DNA of 64,000 nucleotides. It comes from Batillaria attramentaria. Lineage: Eukaryota; Mollusca; Gastropoda; Batillariidae. Positions 1 through 10,500 of this stretch are shown here, piece after piece; the stretch's first letter is position 1, and each line of letters starts with the position of its first letter. Location: the NCBI GenBank assembly GCA_018292915.2, contig JACVVK020000338.1:17501-81500 (forward strand). Reading direction: 5' to 3'. The notes beneath the pieces are model-generated. The model was not told where the DNA came from and did not search any database. It was given only the letters and a program-made list of their open reading frames with translations. The position numbers and the translations under genes are program-made.

Positions 1-33
1 TCAACCGTTTTCTGCCGAAACTGATTTTTCTGC

Positions 34-100
34 ATGAAAAAAATGTTTCATAGGCTCAATCGCCTGTCAATGAGGACTGCAAAGCATTTTAACATTGCAG
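34..100 (+). CDS. Exon 1: start codon and basic N-terminus
   Basis: The ATG at 34 opens 22 codons plus one base and runs into a good donor (TTGCAG then gtcagt at 101), leaving phase 1. A second in-frame ATG is at codon 4 and a third at codon 13. The third would make a compact signal peptide with exon 2. Any 5' UTR and promoter lie almost entirely outside the window. Confidence 0.6.
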
Positions 101-1711
101 GTCAGTTTGGTAATTCTTCAGTGATGACCTTTTTTTTTTTTTTTATCTATTCAAGTTCTCACCGTCCGGCTAGTATGATCACTTACAATTTACAATTTCA
201 TCATAGATTTATTCATTTTATCTCTGCTTTTATTTTAAACCCTTCCTACCGACGACGATTTGTCTCCTCAGTTGTAGATATAATAAGGTGGTTTGAACTT
301 GGGCTTGAACGCCTTCACTAAATCTTCAAGCTGATGAGCAGATCCATCGCAATGCTGCAAGAGAATCAGTGGGTAACCACATCGAGCGCTGGCGGGAACA
401 GCGCCAGTGACCACCTCCCTGTTCTGACTCTGACAGGTATTGTTTGTGTAGGTTTGCTGCTCGTCATCCCAACCATTGCACAGAACCCACTAGCGGCTTT
501 CAGTAGCAGAGAGGGTGTATCTCTGGACCCTCGTCACGGCTTGCTGACCTGGCGGTACCAGACTGTGTGTGACTGTCGGGATGGGGCGTCCAACTTTCGC
601 AGCAACTGTCCACCGGAGATCCAGGTTCACGTTCAGCAGCTTCGCTGTCCGCTAGGAGATCAGCGACAGCGTAGTAAAGGTCTCCTGCAGGTAAGGAATA
701 GTCTTTATGTAGCATCAGCACAACAAGCAAAGTAACCGGCCACAAAGCCATCTAAATGTGCACGCCAGAAATTGTGTAACAGCCGGCTGTGATTGGCTTC
801 AATTGTTTACATGCCATTACTGGTCACTGACACCGGGCCGATCACGAACCGGCATAAGCTGTCGATTGATTGTGAATGTAACTGTTTCGGGATGTTAACT
901 CATTTATACTCATGTTTGCTGCAGTAAGAGCCGTCAAAGAACCGTTAAATCTGGCTGGATTTTCGCATACAGGGCCAACACAAAAAGAGTCAAAATCGTG
1001 GGGTACGCGTGCGCGGTAGCAAATGTGCTGATGAGTTCATGCAGTTTCGTTCACTAAAACTCGTTCTCTTTGACTTACCAGTTCTTACGCAAAATCTGTA
1101 CGTTAGGTTAGAAATTTCACAACAGTCTACTAGACCTGTCCTGAAATCATACTAGAAACGTTTCAGTTTTCTTCGAGTGCGTTTTACGACTTCTTAGTTT
1201 TCTCCGAATAAGCTCGTGAATGTCAGTTGAGTGTCTTTCTCAGTAATACAAAACTCCGTACTGCCCACAGGCAGTTTTTTGTCGCTACAGTTGATGCAGG
1301 TATCCAACCGTGATCACAAGCACAACCTCAAAAAGGTTGACGATTAGTGTTTCCTGTGATGTTGTACGCTCAAACGACAGCGAGAGAACAACTGAGTTTT
1401 GGTGTAATGGGTACACTGGGAAAGGTGGGTTGAAGGGGGGCGGGGGGGGGGGAGTGGGGTCGGTTTGAGGGCAGGACTGGGTGATGGTAGAATGCTGGCG
1501 GAGGGGGAGGTGGGGTGAGGGGGGGGGGGATGACTGTGTGTGTAAGATGTGAGGTATGGGAAGGGGACACCTACCAGGTAAGCCTGCCGTGTGCCAACAT
1601 TCTCGGCATTGCAGTGTGAAGTGATATGGATTTAAATTTCGGCCTGCGAAAAAAGAAACCGATACGCTTGGCTGATGATTTCTCCTTTCAGCTTTTGTAG
1701 CTGTAGGTGTG

Positions 1712-1748
<37 letters not shown>

Positions 1749-1915
1749 AGGGGCGTAGGAACCACGGGGGCCTGGGCCCCCAGGGCCCCCGTTCGATTTT
1801 TAGAAGGGGGGGGGGGGGCCCGAATATCTTTGCTTGCTTTTGATAAGAGGAGAGGGGGCCCACCAATGGTGGGGGCCCCCTGCTCTGCTGTCGCAGGACA
1901 AAATCCTTGGCAGTC

Positions 1916-1972
<57 letters not shown>

Positions 1973-3784
1973 CTTCACCCCGGCCGTATGGCTCACCCGA
2001 CTTAGTGGGCCCCCCTTTCTCTCAGCATCTTCCTACGCGCCTGTTAAGAAACCGCTAGGCAAGTGTGGAATGACGATGGACCATCAACGCTACTACATTA
2101 CTGGTTACGGATTGTTGCAAGTGGACTTTGCTGTCTATCGCCAGAAAACCTCTGAACCTGACGAAGACGAAGTCCACAACCCTGATGTGGGTCTGCTGCC
2201 AATGCTTCAACACCTGGCGCCATTCGGTTTTCCTGGAGCTGATGGTTTCCACGGTACTTATGGAGAAAGTGTATCAGTACTCGCATTGCACATTTTGAGG
2301 GCTCCCGGTCACGACTAACTTGTCACACAGTATCCGACACCTTTCAAACATCTACTATTCAGCACACGACCATGATCGGTAGACCGATGATTCACCAAGA
2401 CCTTACGAGGGAAGGAGCCACACAAACGCAAAAGGACTTGATAGTAGTAGTACACTGGACAGTCCTTGCGTTATCATGTTAACTGATTCGTAATAACTCG
2501 CTTTTTTGAATGTTTTGGATTAGAACGAGAAATATGATTAAAACACGATCCAACTGAAATTTAGGCAACGTATAGGCGTTCGATAGTTTGATACTCTGTA
2601 ATGATGCATTATGGCAAATGCTAAAGGGCTTGATTTCTGTGACAGGCCAAGGAGAAGTTAATGAAAATGAAGGAGCTGTTGGTGTTTTATCCACTCTCGG
2701 GCCAGGCTTGTCGGGGGCCAAGGACACTGTATCTCGCCCCTATGAGTACATCCCTTTTGCCAAGACGCACCAAGATGAAACCGATGTTCACCAACACTAC
2801 AAAATACACCGTGACCGCCGGGCTGCAGGAGACACTGGACCAACTCCAACTGTAACCCCAACACCTCTTTGGGTGGTGTATCCGTCATACGCTGGATGGC
2901 TCTGGAGTCAGATACTCCGGTCAGGGGCATGGCCACAGCAGAGAAGTTCCCCATTAGCAGCAAGCAGAGTACAACAGAACCCACTTCCCCATGCAGACGG
3001 TCGGGTATGGTCCCAGCCAAGCTTGCAAGATCAAGGTGCGCAGTCAAGGAGAAAAGGCGTCCCACTGGCAGACGGTGATGTTTCGGGCAGTGTCAACACT
3101 AACTCCTTCTTTGCTGGTCTGTCTGCTGTAGAACGGCTCGTGTTGCAGAATGCAGTGCCCGCAGTAGGAGCTCCATTTCTGGACGGAACCTGGCAGACAA
3201 GGAACCAGCCTAGACGTAACACAGGACAGACAGAACAAACAGGACGTAACTTGCGGCAACATCCACAGAAAGCATGGAACTCAGGGCAGAATGGACAGAC
3301 AGGACGTAACTTTGGGCAACAGGGACAGACAGGACGTAACGAAGAAAACCAAGGACAATCAGGACGTATCCTTGGGCAACAGGAACAGATGGGACGTATC
3401 CTTGGAAACCAAGGACAATCAGGACGTATCCTTGGGCAACAGGAACAGATGGGACGTATCCTTGGGCAACGGGGACAGACGGGACGTAACGCACAAAACC
3501 AAGGACAGACGGGACGTATACTTAGGCAACAGGGGCAGACAGGACGTAACACTGGAAACCTAGGACAGGCGGGACGTAACTTTGGACAAGGACAGACAGG
3601 ACCTAATTTCGGACAAGCGAGGCCAAACGTCAGACAACAGGGACAGACTAACGGTTTGAGTCAGCCTCAGCCTGCAAACGGTTCGGGCCGAGGTGGTCAG
3701 GCTGTTAGAGCACCTCTGACGGCGGCAGCGTGGGTAATCCCCGTTTATCCTGGTCAGGGAGTCTGGATAAGGGCCGGCAAGTGA
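34..3784 (+). CDS. Secreted Gly/Gln/Asn decapeptide-repeat protein, candidate shell-matrix protein (5-exon model)
   Basis: I join exons 34-100, 437-690, 1275-1299, 2026-2253 and 2646-3784. Intron phases run 1, 0, 1, 1 and the total is 571 codons including TGA. Residues 1-22 are basic; residues 23-37 are a hydrophobic core ending VIPTIAQ, so this is a secretory signal, and Met13 would give a more usual signal length. Residues about 39-107 carry four cysteines (C67, C69, C80, C93). Exon 4 gives an aromatic, acidic segment with one cysteine. The last exon starts Gly/Pro-rich and ends in about ten decapeptides of the GQTGRNFGQQ type (residues about 407-513). I do not recognise a named family. Secreted, repetitive, Gln/Gly-rich proteins with such layouts are common among mollusc shell-matrix proteins, but that role is an inference. 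Exon 3 is the weakest part. The neighbouring gene converges from the opposite strand. Confidence 0.6.
437..690 (+). CDS. Exon 2: signal-peptide core and four-cysteine segment
   Basis: The acceptor is a pyrimidine-rich run ending ctgacag at 436. The split codon G|GT matches the phase left by exon 1. The exon opens with a strongly hydrophobic run (IVCVGLLLVIPTIAQ), then a mature segment with a CDC motif and two more cysteines. The donor is strong (CTGCAG then gtaagg) and leaves phase 0. Confidence 0.65.
691..2025 (+). other. Intronic stretch with two CA microsatellites and G-rich tracts
   Basis: This stretch lies between two exons of the + strand gene. It holds (CA)n at 1713-1748 and 1917-1968, G-runs near 1435-1450, 1519-1528 and 1805-1818, and a GC-rich block at about 1749-1910 that begins like the ends of some DNA transposons (CAGGGGCGTAGG). 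No second inverted end was found. The only exon proposed inside it is the 25-bp one at 1275-1299. Confidence 0.5.
1275..1299 (+). CDS. Exon 3 (tentative 25-bp micro-exon)
   Basis: This exon is proposed because exon 2 ends in phase 0 and exon 4 begins in phase 1, so a segment of length 3n+1 is needed. The bases between cacaggcag and gtatcc are 25 nt, stop-free, and encode FFVATVDA plus one base. Two AG acceptors lie four bases apart (1270 and 1274); only the second keeps the frame. Another short exon elsewhere in the intron could replace it. Confidence 0.3.
2026..2253 (+). CDS. Exon 4: aromatic and acidic segment
   Basis: The acceptor is excellent (cccccctttctctcag, ending at 2025). The open frame needs one base from upstream (phase 1). 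It reads through KKPLGKCGM, a tyrosine-rich YYITGYG motif and an acidic EPDEDEV run. Two donors give the same phase: 2254 (gtactt) and 2269 (gtgtat). I chose the first, so the exon may be 15 bp longer. Confidence 0.6.
2646..3784 (+). CDS. Exon 5: Gly/Pro region, decapeptide repeats and C-terminus
   Basis: The acceptor ttgatttctgtgacag ends at 2645 and the frame is phase 1, matching exon 4. The 1139-bp exon is open to TGA at 3782-3784. Its second half is an imperfect 30-bp tandem repeat (about 3285-3610) encoding decapeptides that alternate GQTGRN and GQSGRI forms with GQQ or NQ spacers. Two longer blocks near 3364 and 3424 are almost identical, a sign of recent unequal exchange. The very end returns to non-repetitive, aromatic residues (WVIPVYPGQGVW). 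Confidence 0.75.
3285..3610 (+). repeat. Coding minisatellite, 30-bp unit
   Basis: About ten or eleven units of 30 bp encode a decapeptide each. The period is an exact multiple of three, so unit gain or loss keeps the frame, as expected for a repeat maintained in a protein. Confidence 0.8.
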
Positions 3785-3858
3785 CGTCACGAAGTACGGT
3801 GCATGGTAATGGACATTGCGGTAACAATACTGCATGGGTACCGTGACAGATGCTGAAA

Positions 3859-3864
3859 AATAAA
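3859..3864 (+). terminator. Polyadenylation signal of the decapeptide-repeat gene
   Basis: AATAAA lies 75 bp after the TGA at 3784. It supports this stop codon as the true gene end. Confidence 0.6.
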
Positions 3865-4856
3865 TCGGAATATAGGAATTACTGACAAAACTACACTGTC
3901 TTTTACTTTTTTGTTTTTGAAAAGAGCTCTGGACTCGGAGCAAAGGAAATACCTGCATATATATTTATATATTTATATATATTTACACCAAAAACAACAA
4001 CAACAAGATACACAGACACATTTAAGAAAAAAATAAACGTAGGCCGTTACTTACAGTAGTATTGATGATCAGGCAAAAAGAACGTTTTTGTTTTGAAAAC
4101 TTTGTTTTAAGCCCTAGGCCCTAGTCTTCTTTGACATGTTTCATGTATGCCCCTGTAGAGATTTACACATATAGTTGATGAAAACGTTCTGGTTACTACA
4201 TGAGTAGTAGGTCAAGCAATACGGACGAACACAAAAAGTCTTGCATGTACATAACTCAGGCCCAATCCTTTTGATCAAGTATTTATAGAGGTCTACCCTT
4301 GTGTGCTCTTATATATATGCTTTCGATCGGGGTCTGCCTTAGACCCACTATGTGCTCTTAATTGCATACTCAAGATCTGTGTTTGATTATCTTGCTGAGA
4401 TTATGAATAAATCGTGAAACGTGATTGTTTTTGGTTGCCTCGTCGGTCTGTTCCACATTGTCTTGCCTGCATCTGTGACATTACAGGTGTAAAATTTCAG
4501 CGTGTACAGCACACAACCTTCAGTCAGATTCACTAGATGTGTAGAACTTTCAGCAACATAATACAGGAGTCAGTAGTGTGTTCTCCGCATGAGCCACGAC
4601 CACTCTCAGACGACATTCGTTTTACCTGATCTGTTAGTTCATGAAAGTTCACATACTTGTTTCGAAGTCAGTGCTCTGTTCTGTCACGGAAAAGCAGTTA
4701 TTTAGTTTAAGCCTGCCCCCTGCCAACAATTTTGTGTGTTTTCCAGTCCACTGTGGTCTGCGTGGAATCGCTCCTCTTTCTTTTAAACAACAGAGAGTCC
4801 ATATTTCGTTTGATTTATCTTCAGCCTAGAATTTTTGTTTTTCAGCTGGTCACTTT

Positions 4857-5010
4857 CAGAGTTCACCCACCGCACAGCAAAAGTCAGGTGTGAAATATTG
4901 TTTCCACAGGAAAGATTTTCTCTCTCTCCGGCTCAGAGTTCACCCACCGCACAGCAAAAGTCAGGTGTCAAATATTGTTTCCACAGGAAAGATTTTCTCT
5001 TTCTCCGGCT
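4857..5010 (+). repeat. 77-bp tandem duplication
   Basis: Two adjacent copies (4857-4933 and 4934-5010) differ at only a few positions. The second copy abuts a 100-bp CA microsatellite. The near identity implies a recent event. Confidence 0.9.
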
Positions 5011-5011
5011 C

Positions 5012-5013
<2 letters not shown>

Positions 5014-5105
<92 letters not shown>

Positions 5106-5116
5106 ACACACACACC
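5014..5116 (+). repeat. (CA)n microsatellite, about 51 units
   Basis: An almost uninterrupted CA run with a single T interruption near its right end. Confidence 0.95.
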
Positions 5117-5959
5117 TTTTTCGCTGCACCTACATTCTTGTGCACCTACATTCTTGATGACTAAGGCAACGACTTCGCATACAGCTAGAGACGAATGATT
5201 TACAGTAAGCGACAATACTTGTCAGTCTCCAAACGAGGCAAAGTACGGGGCGGAAGGGGCGTGGAAAGAGACGGCTGGAGATAGAGGATGGTCCTGTTTG
5301 AGGTCTTGGGTAAAAATAATGTATGATACTCGAGATGCCACATTTGGAGTGATTGTCTGAATCGAAATTACAGGAGTGATGAGACATACTTGGCTGTAAA
5401 TAAACAAGGAAATAACAAACAAAAATTCAGAACAAACAACAAAACAATCAAACCAACAACCAAAAACAAACCAAAGAACAAAAAGTGAACCAAACAACAA
5501 CAGCAACACCCACTGACGAGAGCGACAGTGACCGACCAAAGGAATCAGAGAAAGTGGGTCACCGCAAAACTGCACTGACCTTAACGTATGTAGGACGCGG
5601 TGTTAAGGAGGTACATGTAACAGCGGCGTGAGGAGTTGTTAAGAATAATTCTTCAACCGGAGGTTACCAGTGGGCGGTTTGTTGTCAAATGGACAATGTA
5701 TGAGAAAACCCCTGTGTTGTTCAGTTATGGAATAGTTACACTTGAAATTCTTCATGTTTTCTCCTTACTGCGAACGAAATTAACCTGTGCATGTCCATGA
5801 ATAATTTCGAGTTTTCGTGCTTTTAAAATTTTGTTAAGGTGTTTAGCACAGTTGTTGTTTTGACTTGTTGTTCTATTCTGTTTTGTTTGGCTCTCTGGAG
5901 AAAATAAGAAAGTTTTCGTGGAAAGTTTATTATCAAAGCTGCTGTTGTTTCCCGGCTGA

Positions 5960-5961
<2 letters not shown>

Positions 5962-6038
<77 letters not shown>
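5962..6038 (+). repeat. (GT)n microsatellite
   Basis: An uninterrupted GT run of about 38 units. Confidence 0.95.
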
Positions 6039-6039
<1 letters not shown>

Positions 6040-6436
6040 TCTCTTGTCCTTCGAATTCCCGGTGGTATTTGCTAATCGCAACGGACGCAAATACATTATA
6101 TACGGGGATCCTCTGTATCTCAGCTGGAGTCAGTTCCACAGATACACTTTAACACAGGACTTTTAATCTGTCACCGCTGAAGATCAGGTTTTGCACGTGA
6201 AATACAATAATCGTGACCGTAACCCCACACCTGTCACCCGTCCATTAAAGATTACACACGGGAAGGATGTTTGTTCATGAATGTGGATCACTTTGCTTTG
6301 GTATACACGTACACAGATTCTTCTTACGTGTTGCCCGCGCAGAGAGAGAGAGAGAGAGAGAGAATCAATGAATCAATGAAACTTTATTTTAGAACGGTAG
6401 AGGCAGTTGACGTCAAGTAGTCAGTTTTGATACCTG

Positions 6437-6542
<106 letters not shown>

Positions 6543-6590
6543 GCACACCAGTTCGTTTTAAACGTAATGTTTAGTTAGTTCATTGACAGT

Positions 6591-6591
<1 letters not shown>

Positions 6592-6648
<57 letters not shown>

Positions 6649-6666
6649 CACACACACACACACACA
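6592..6666 (+). repeat. (CA)n microsatellite
   Basis: A CA run with one CCC interruption. It lies just beyond the polyadenylation signal of the chitin-binding gene. Confidence 0.95.
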
Positions 6667-6762
6667 ATGACACACTCACATCAGTGTGCACAAATGTTCA
6701 TGATGAAACCTGCATTGCTTTCCGACAGAGAAAAACAATCTAGAGGAAAACGCAATCTAAAC

Positions 6763-6768
6763 TTTATT
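6763..6768 (-). terminator. Polyadenylation signal of the chitin-binding gene
   Basis: AATAAA on the - strand lies 111 bp beyond the TAG stop at 6880-6882. Confidence 0.65.
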
Positions 6769-6879
6769 CAGTAGATTGTCAATATCTTTCTTCCAACTTA
6801 TTCATCCAACACCATCACAAGAACCATCGTTCGAAATACAAGCTGCACCCGGCAAACAGCACTTGAGCTGTTTAAAGTT

Positions 6880-7527
6880 CTACTCGACGTCTGTATCCAC
6901 CGAGTTTCTGACCACCCAGGTGCCTTCAGAATCGTCGAGAAGCCATTGACCAGTAGAGCTGTCGGGAACCCAAACTCCAGGCCACTCCTGGTCGGGCTGA
7001 GGGGCGACAGCCACGCGGGTGTCACGTGCAGTTGCCTGCGTTCCCAGCAGCCACCACGTCGGGGTGGTTGCTTGCACCGTGTTGGCCGCTTGTCCGTCGG
7101 CAGGCCTGGGAATTGGTGCTTGTGCTGGGGATGCACGCGGCAGGGACTGGGCGCTGTTGAGCAGTATGGTGTTGGGAGGGGGAGCTTGTGGAGGGTTTGC
7201 AGGGTCAGGAGCAGGAACGACAACTACCGGCTGTGTCTGAGGAGGGACCACATTCACACTACTACCACCACCAGGGACTTGAGGTTGTGGCCCCTGAACC
7301 GAGGCGACTGGAGCCGGGGGCGGCGGGATGAAAGCTGGAGACTGACCCACGGGGAGCGGTTGCGCGTCAGGCTGAGTGTCTGGCTGTGGCGTGTCCACGG
7401 GCTGCGTGACTTGAGGTTCTCGGGCCACAACATTGCCGTCCTGATCCCGGAAGAGACTCCGGCCCTGCTCATCCTGTTGGTCCAGCGGAGTCAGCACCTT
7501 GCCCTCCTGGTTCACCAGGATTGTCTG
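6880..7527 (-). CDS. Exon 8: Pro/Gln/Ala-rich C-terminal region
   Basis: The acceptor gtgtgtggtactag ends at 7528 in phase 0. The exon starts QTILVNQEGK, passes through Pro/Gln/Val-rich low complexity and ends in a less repetitive Trp- and Asp-containing segment (WWLLGTQ, EWPGVWVPDSS, DSEGTWVV) before TAG at 6880-6882. The well-mixed tail suggests a short folded or binding module after a disordered stretch. Confidence 0.88.
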   Translation of the reverse strand, partial: QTILVNQEGKVLTPLDQQDEQGRSLFRDQDGNVVAREPQVTQPVDTPQPDTQPDAQPLPVGQSPAFIPPPPAPVASVQGPQPQVPGGGSSVNVVPPQTQPVVVVPAPDPANPPQAPPPNTILLNSAQSLPRASPAQAPIPRPADGQAANTVQATTPTWWLLGTQATARDTRVAVAPQPDQEWPGVWVPDSSTGQWLLDDSEGTWVVRNSVDTDVE

Positions 7528-10500
7528 CTAGTACCACACACAGACAAACTCGCGATCAGTTCTCTGGCTGCTTCTCAATATACTTATGCAAAGGCAAGTG
7601 AAGAATACTCGTATATCGGGTTTACCAGCAACTAAAACATTGAACTCGGAGACGTTTCAGGGATTTCAAAGTCTGCGTAAATTAGAATCCGTCCGGAATA
7701 CAGCATCACGGCCTTTCAAATTAGATTTTTTTCCTGACATTTTCTTGAAAATCAAGACAAAGGAATAAAATCGACACCCACACACATGAAGAGAACATTG
7801 AGGAAACGAAACACGGCGCGGCTGAAACGGGGGAGGAGGTTAAGTCGACCCGGAAGGGGCTGGGTCGGGAAACTTCGGAGGAAAAAGGGGGGGGGGGGAT
7901 TGGATGGTTAAAAGGACGTGTTACTGCAGAAGAGGAAGACGTCAGCGGAATACGATGGGCGAGGATACGAGACCACGCGGTGCGTTTACAAGCTTCATTA
8001 CCGAAGGTTCATGATGACCGCTAACAGAAACACGTAATGCAAATGTCCTGCCCAAAAGCGTCGTCATTACCTGAGTCTGGTCGACGTCAACATTGCCAGC
8101 TGATCGTCCAATGGGAGGCCCGCTGTCCCTGCCGGCCTGTGGGAAGAAGGCAGCCTGTCCCTGGTTAATGCCGGGATTCAAACCCGCCGCCCCAGCCAGC
8201 TGGAACTGGTTGACGTTTGGTGCCGCCACGTTGATGTTGGGGTTGAACTGTGGGTTCAAACCCTGGTTAGGCTGGAAACCGCCTGGTTGGAGTGGCAGCT
8301 GGCCGGGCTGGGCAGAGGCGTGTATATGATTTTAAATTACACATGGTTTCTGTACGAGACCTGCCCTCCCCTCCCCTCCCCCTTTTCAAGTTTTAAGTGG
8401 TTCACTCCCAACTGCCCTAGAACAATAAACAAGCTTTGGTTTTGACTTGAATCCACCAGAACGTGCATGTGTAAGTCGTTAAGTGACACTCACCTGTAGA
8501 GCGTTGCCCTGTAGTCCGTTGCCCTGTAGAGCGTTGCCCTGTAGTCCGTTGCCCTGTAGAGCGTTGCCTTGTAGAGCGTTACCTTGTAGAGCCAGCAGAC
8601 CGCCCAGTCCGCCAAATCCACCCAGCGCTGCCAGGAGAGCCGCATTACCCAGCCCACCGTTACCGCCTCCACCATTCCCACCGCCACCTCCACCACTAGA
8701 CCCTGAGGAGGAGCTGAGGCTGTTCTGTAGCGACATCATGTAGAGCCAATCTAACCCAGAACTGGAGCTGTCGTGGTGCTCCTCTTCCTGGCATACAGAA
8801 ACACGGAAAAGTCACGTCAACAACTGACGATCACTGAAAACGCCAAATCTGGCATAAAGTGAAAATGAAAACGCTAAATCTGACAGAAAGTGAACTCCAA
8901 ATCTGACATAAAGTGAAAATGAAAACGCGAAGTCTAACATAAAGTGAAAATGAGAACGCGAAATTTGACACAGAGTGAAAATGAAACTGTGAAACCTGAT
9001 GTGCTGAAAACGTAAAATTTGACTTAGTGGAATGGGAATTGTATGTGTGATATTGGCCGTACGTGCTACTGTGTGTGCAGAAAAATGTGACATACTTCAC
9101 ACTGAAGATCTGGTTCTTTTCTTTCTTTTTTTTTTTTTTTGTCGGAAGGTCAATATAACCCAAGGCTCTGAACGTCCTATTCTCGACAATAAAGCCACGT
9201 GTCTGGGTTCAAGTCCCGACAGGGTAAAGATTACGAACGAAACCGAAATATCCGACTCGGCCGTGAGGTGCGCGGAGGTCGCTTCTGAACTGTCTCTAAC
9301 CTGTGCAGTACACCAGAAAACACGTGCTGGTTCGGCTTAAGTCCTCCATCATTGTTGTATAGACCTATTTCGGATCCACCGTCATTGAAATTGCCTTCGT
9401 GGCAGACAAAAGACGATGGACTCCAAACGAACCACCCATCCACCTTTTGCGAGACAAATTACAGAAGGAATACGTGCACATTTAATTCCATCGCGCTTTC
9501 ACGCATTCAGACATATGAAGAAACCAAGAAATGATTTTCACCGTGAAGTTTAATCACTCGCAATTGTGTACACATAACCGAACACCGCATTAATTTGTGG
9601 GGTGCTACTCGCCGCTTTTTAATTTTTTCCAACCCAAGTCTCGCGAGACCGTGATGTGAGACCGTGACGTCACTAACTGTGACTCACATGGTGGACGTCT
9701 GAGTGGCCGTGGTGGTACTTGGAGCGCTGGTCCTGGCAGTACACGTATTTGTCCTCCAGACATTCCTTGAGGTGCCAGTCAAACTGGTAGTGATGGGGGC
9801 AGTGCTGGAGAGAGCCGTGGTGATGGTCGCACTCGTAATAAGTCTCACAGTGTTCAGCGTGGTAGTCGGGCTCTTTACCATGCTCCTCGTGACACTCGTA
9901 ACCTGAACAAAACCACAGTCGGAATGATGATCTCGTGACAGACATAGGAGACATTATAAAATATGAATGATAAGATTCATGAACGTTTTGATAACACTCA
10001 AACACTTCTTCAAAGAAATATTTCAGATTTTTTCAAGGACATCATCGATTTTGTGAACGTTTTCCCTTCCATCTGGAGCAAGCAAAACGCGTTTCTTGAA
10101 TTACATATTTCATTTGTTTTCATTGATATCTGGGGTTTCTTACGCTTTTTTTCTTGTTAAAGTGGAAGGAAGCAAACAAACACAATTTAAAAGACAACCT
10201 TCCCCCCCCCCCCCAAAAAAAAAAACAACAACACACACACAGAAAAAAACACAAAAAAACAAGAAGCAGAGTTCCTGATAAACTTACTGCTGTGACCGCT
10301 GCTGCTGTGTTCATCATGATGGCCATGGCCGCTGTGACTCTGAAGAACAAACATAAATTTGATTTGATTTGATTACTTCAACAGAGAATCGTTTATATTT
10401 CATACTATGAAAAACACAGATGAATGATAATACAAACTGAATGTATATTCTTCAAAGAAGACTACTCTTCAGTTCTCACAAGAGCAATGGACAACATGAA

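Noticed and set aside
1285..1968. Long open frames across CA/GT microsatellites, here and at many other arrays
   Set aside because: Dinucleotide runs lack stop codons in all frames and code only for Thr-His or Cys-Val. They are not genes.
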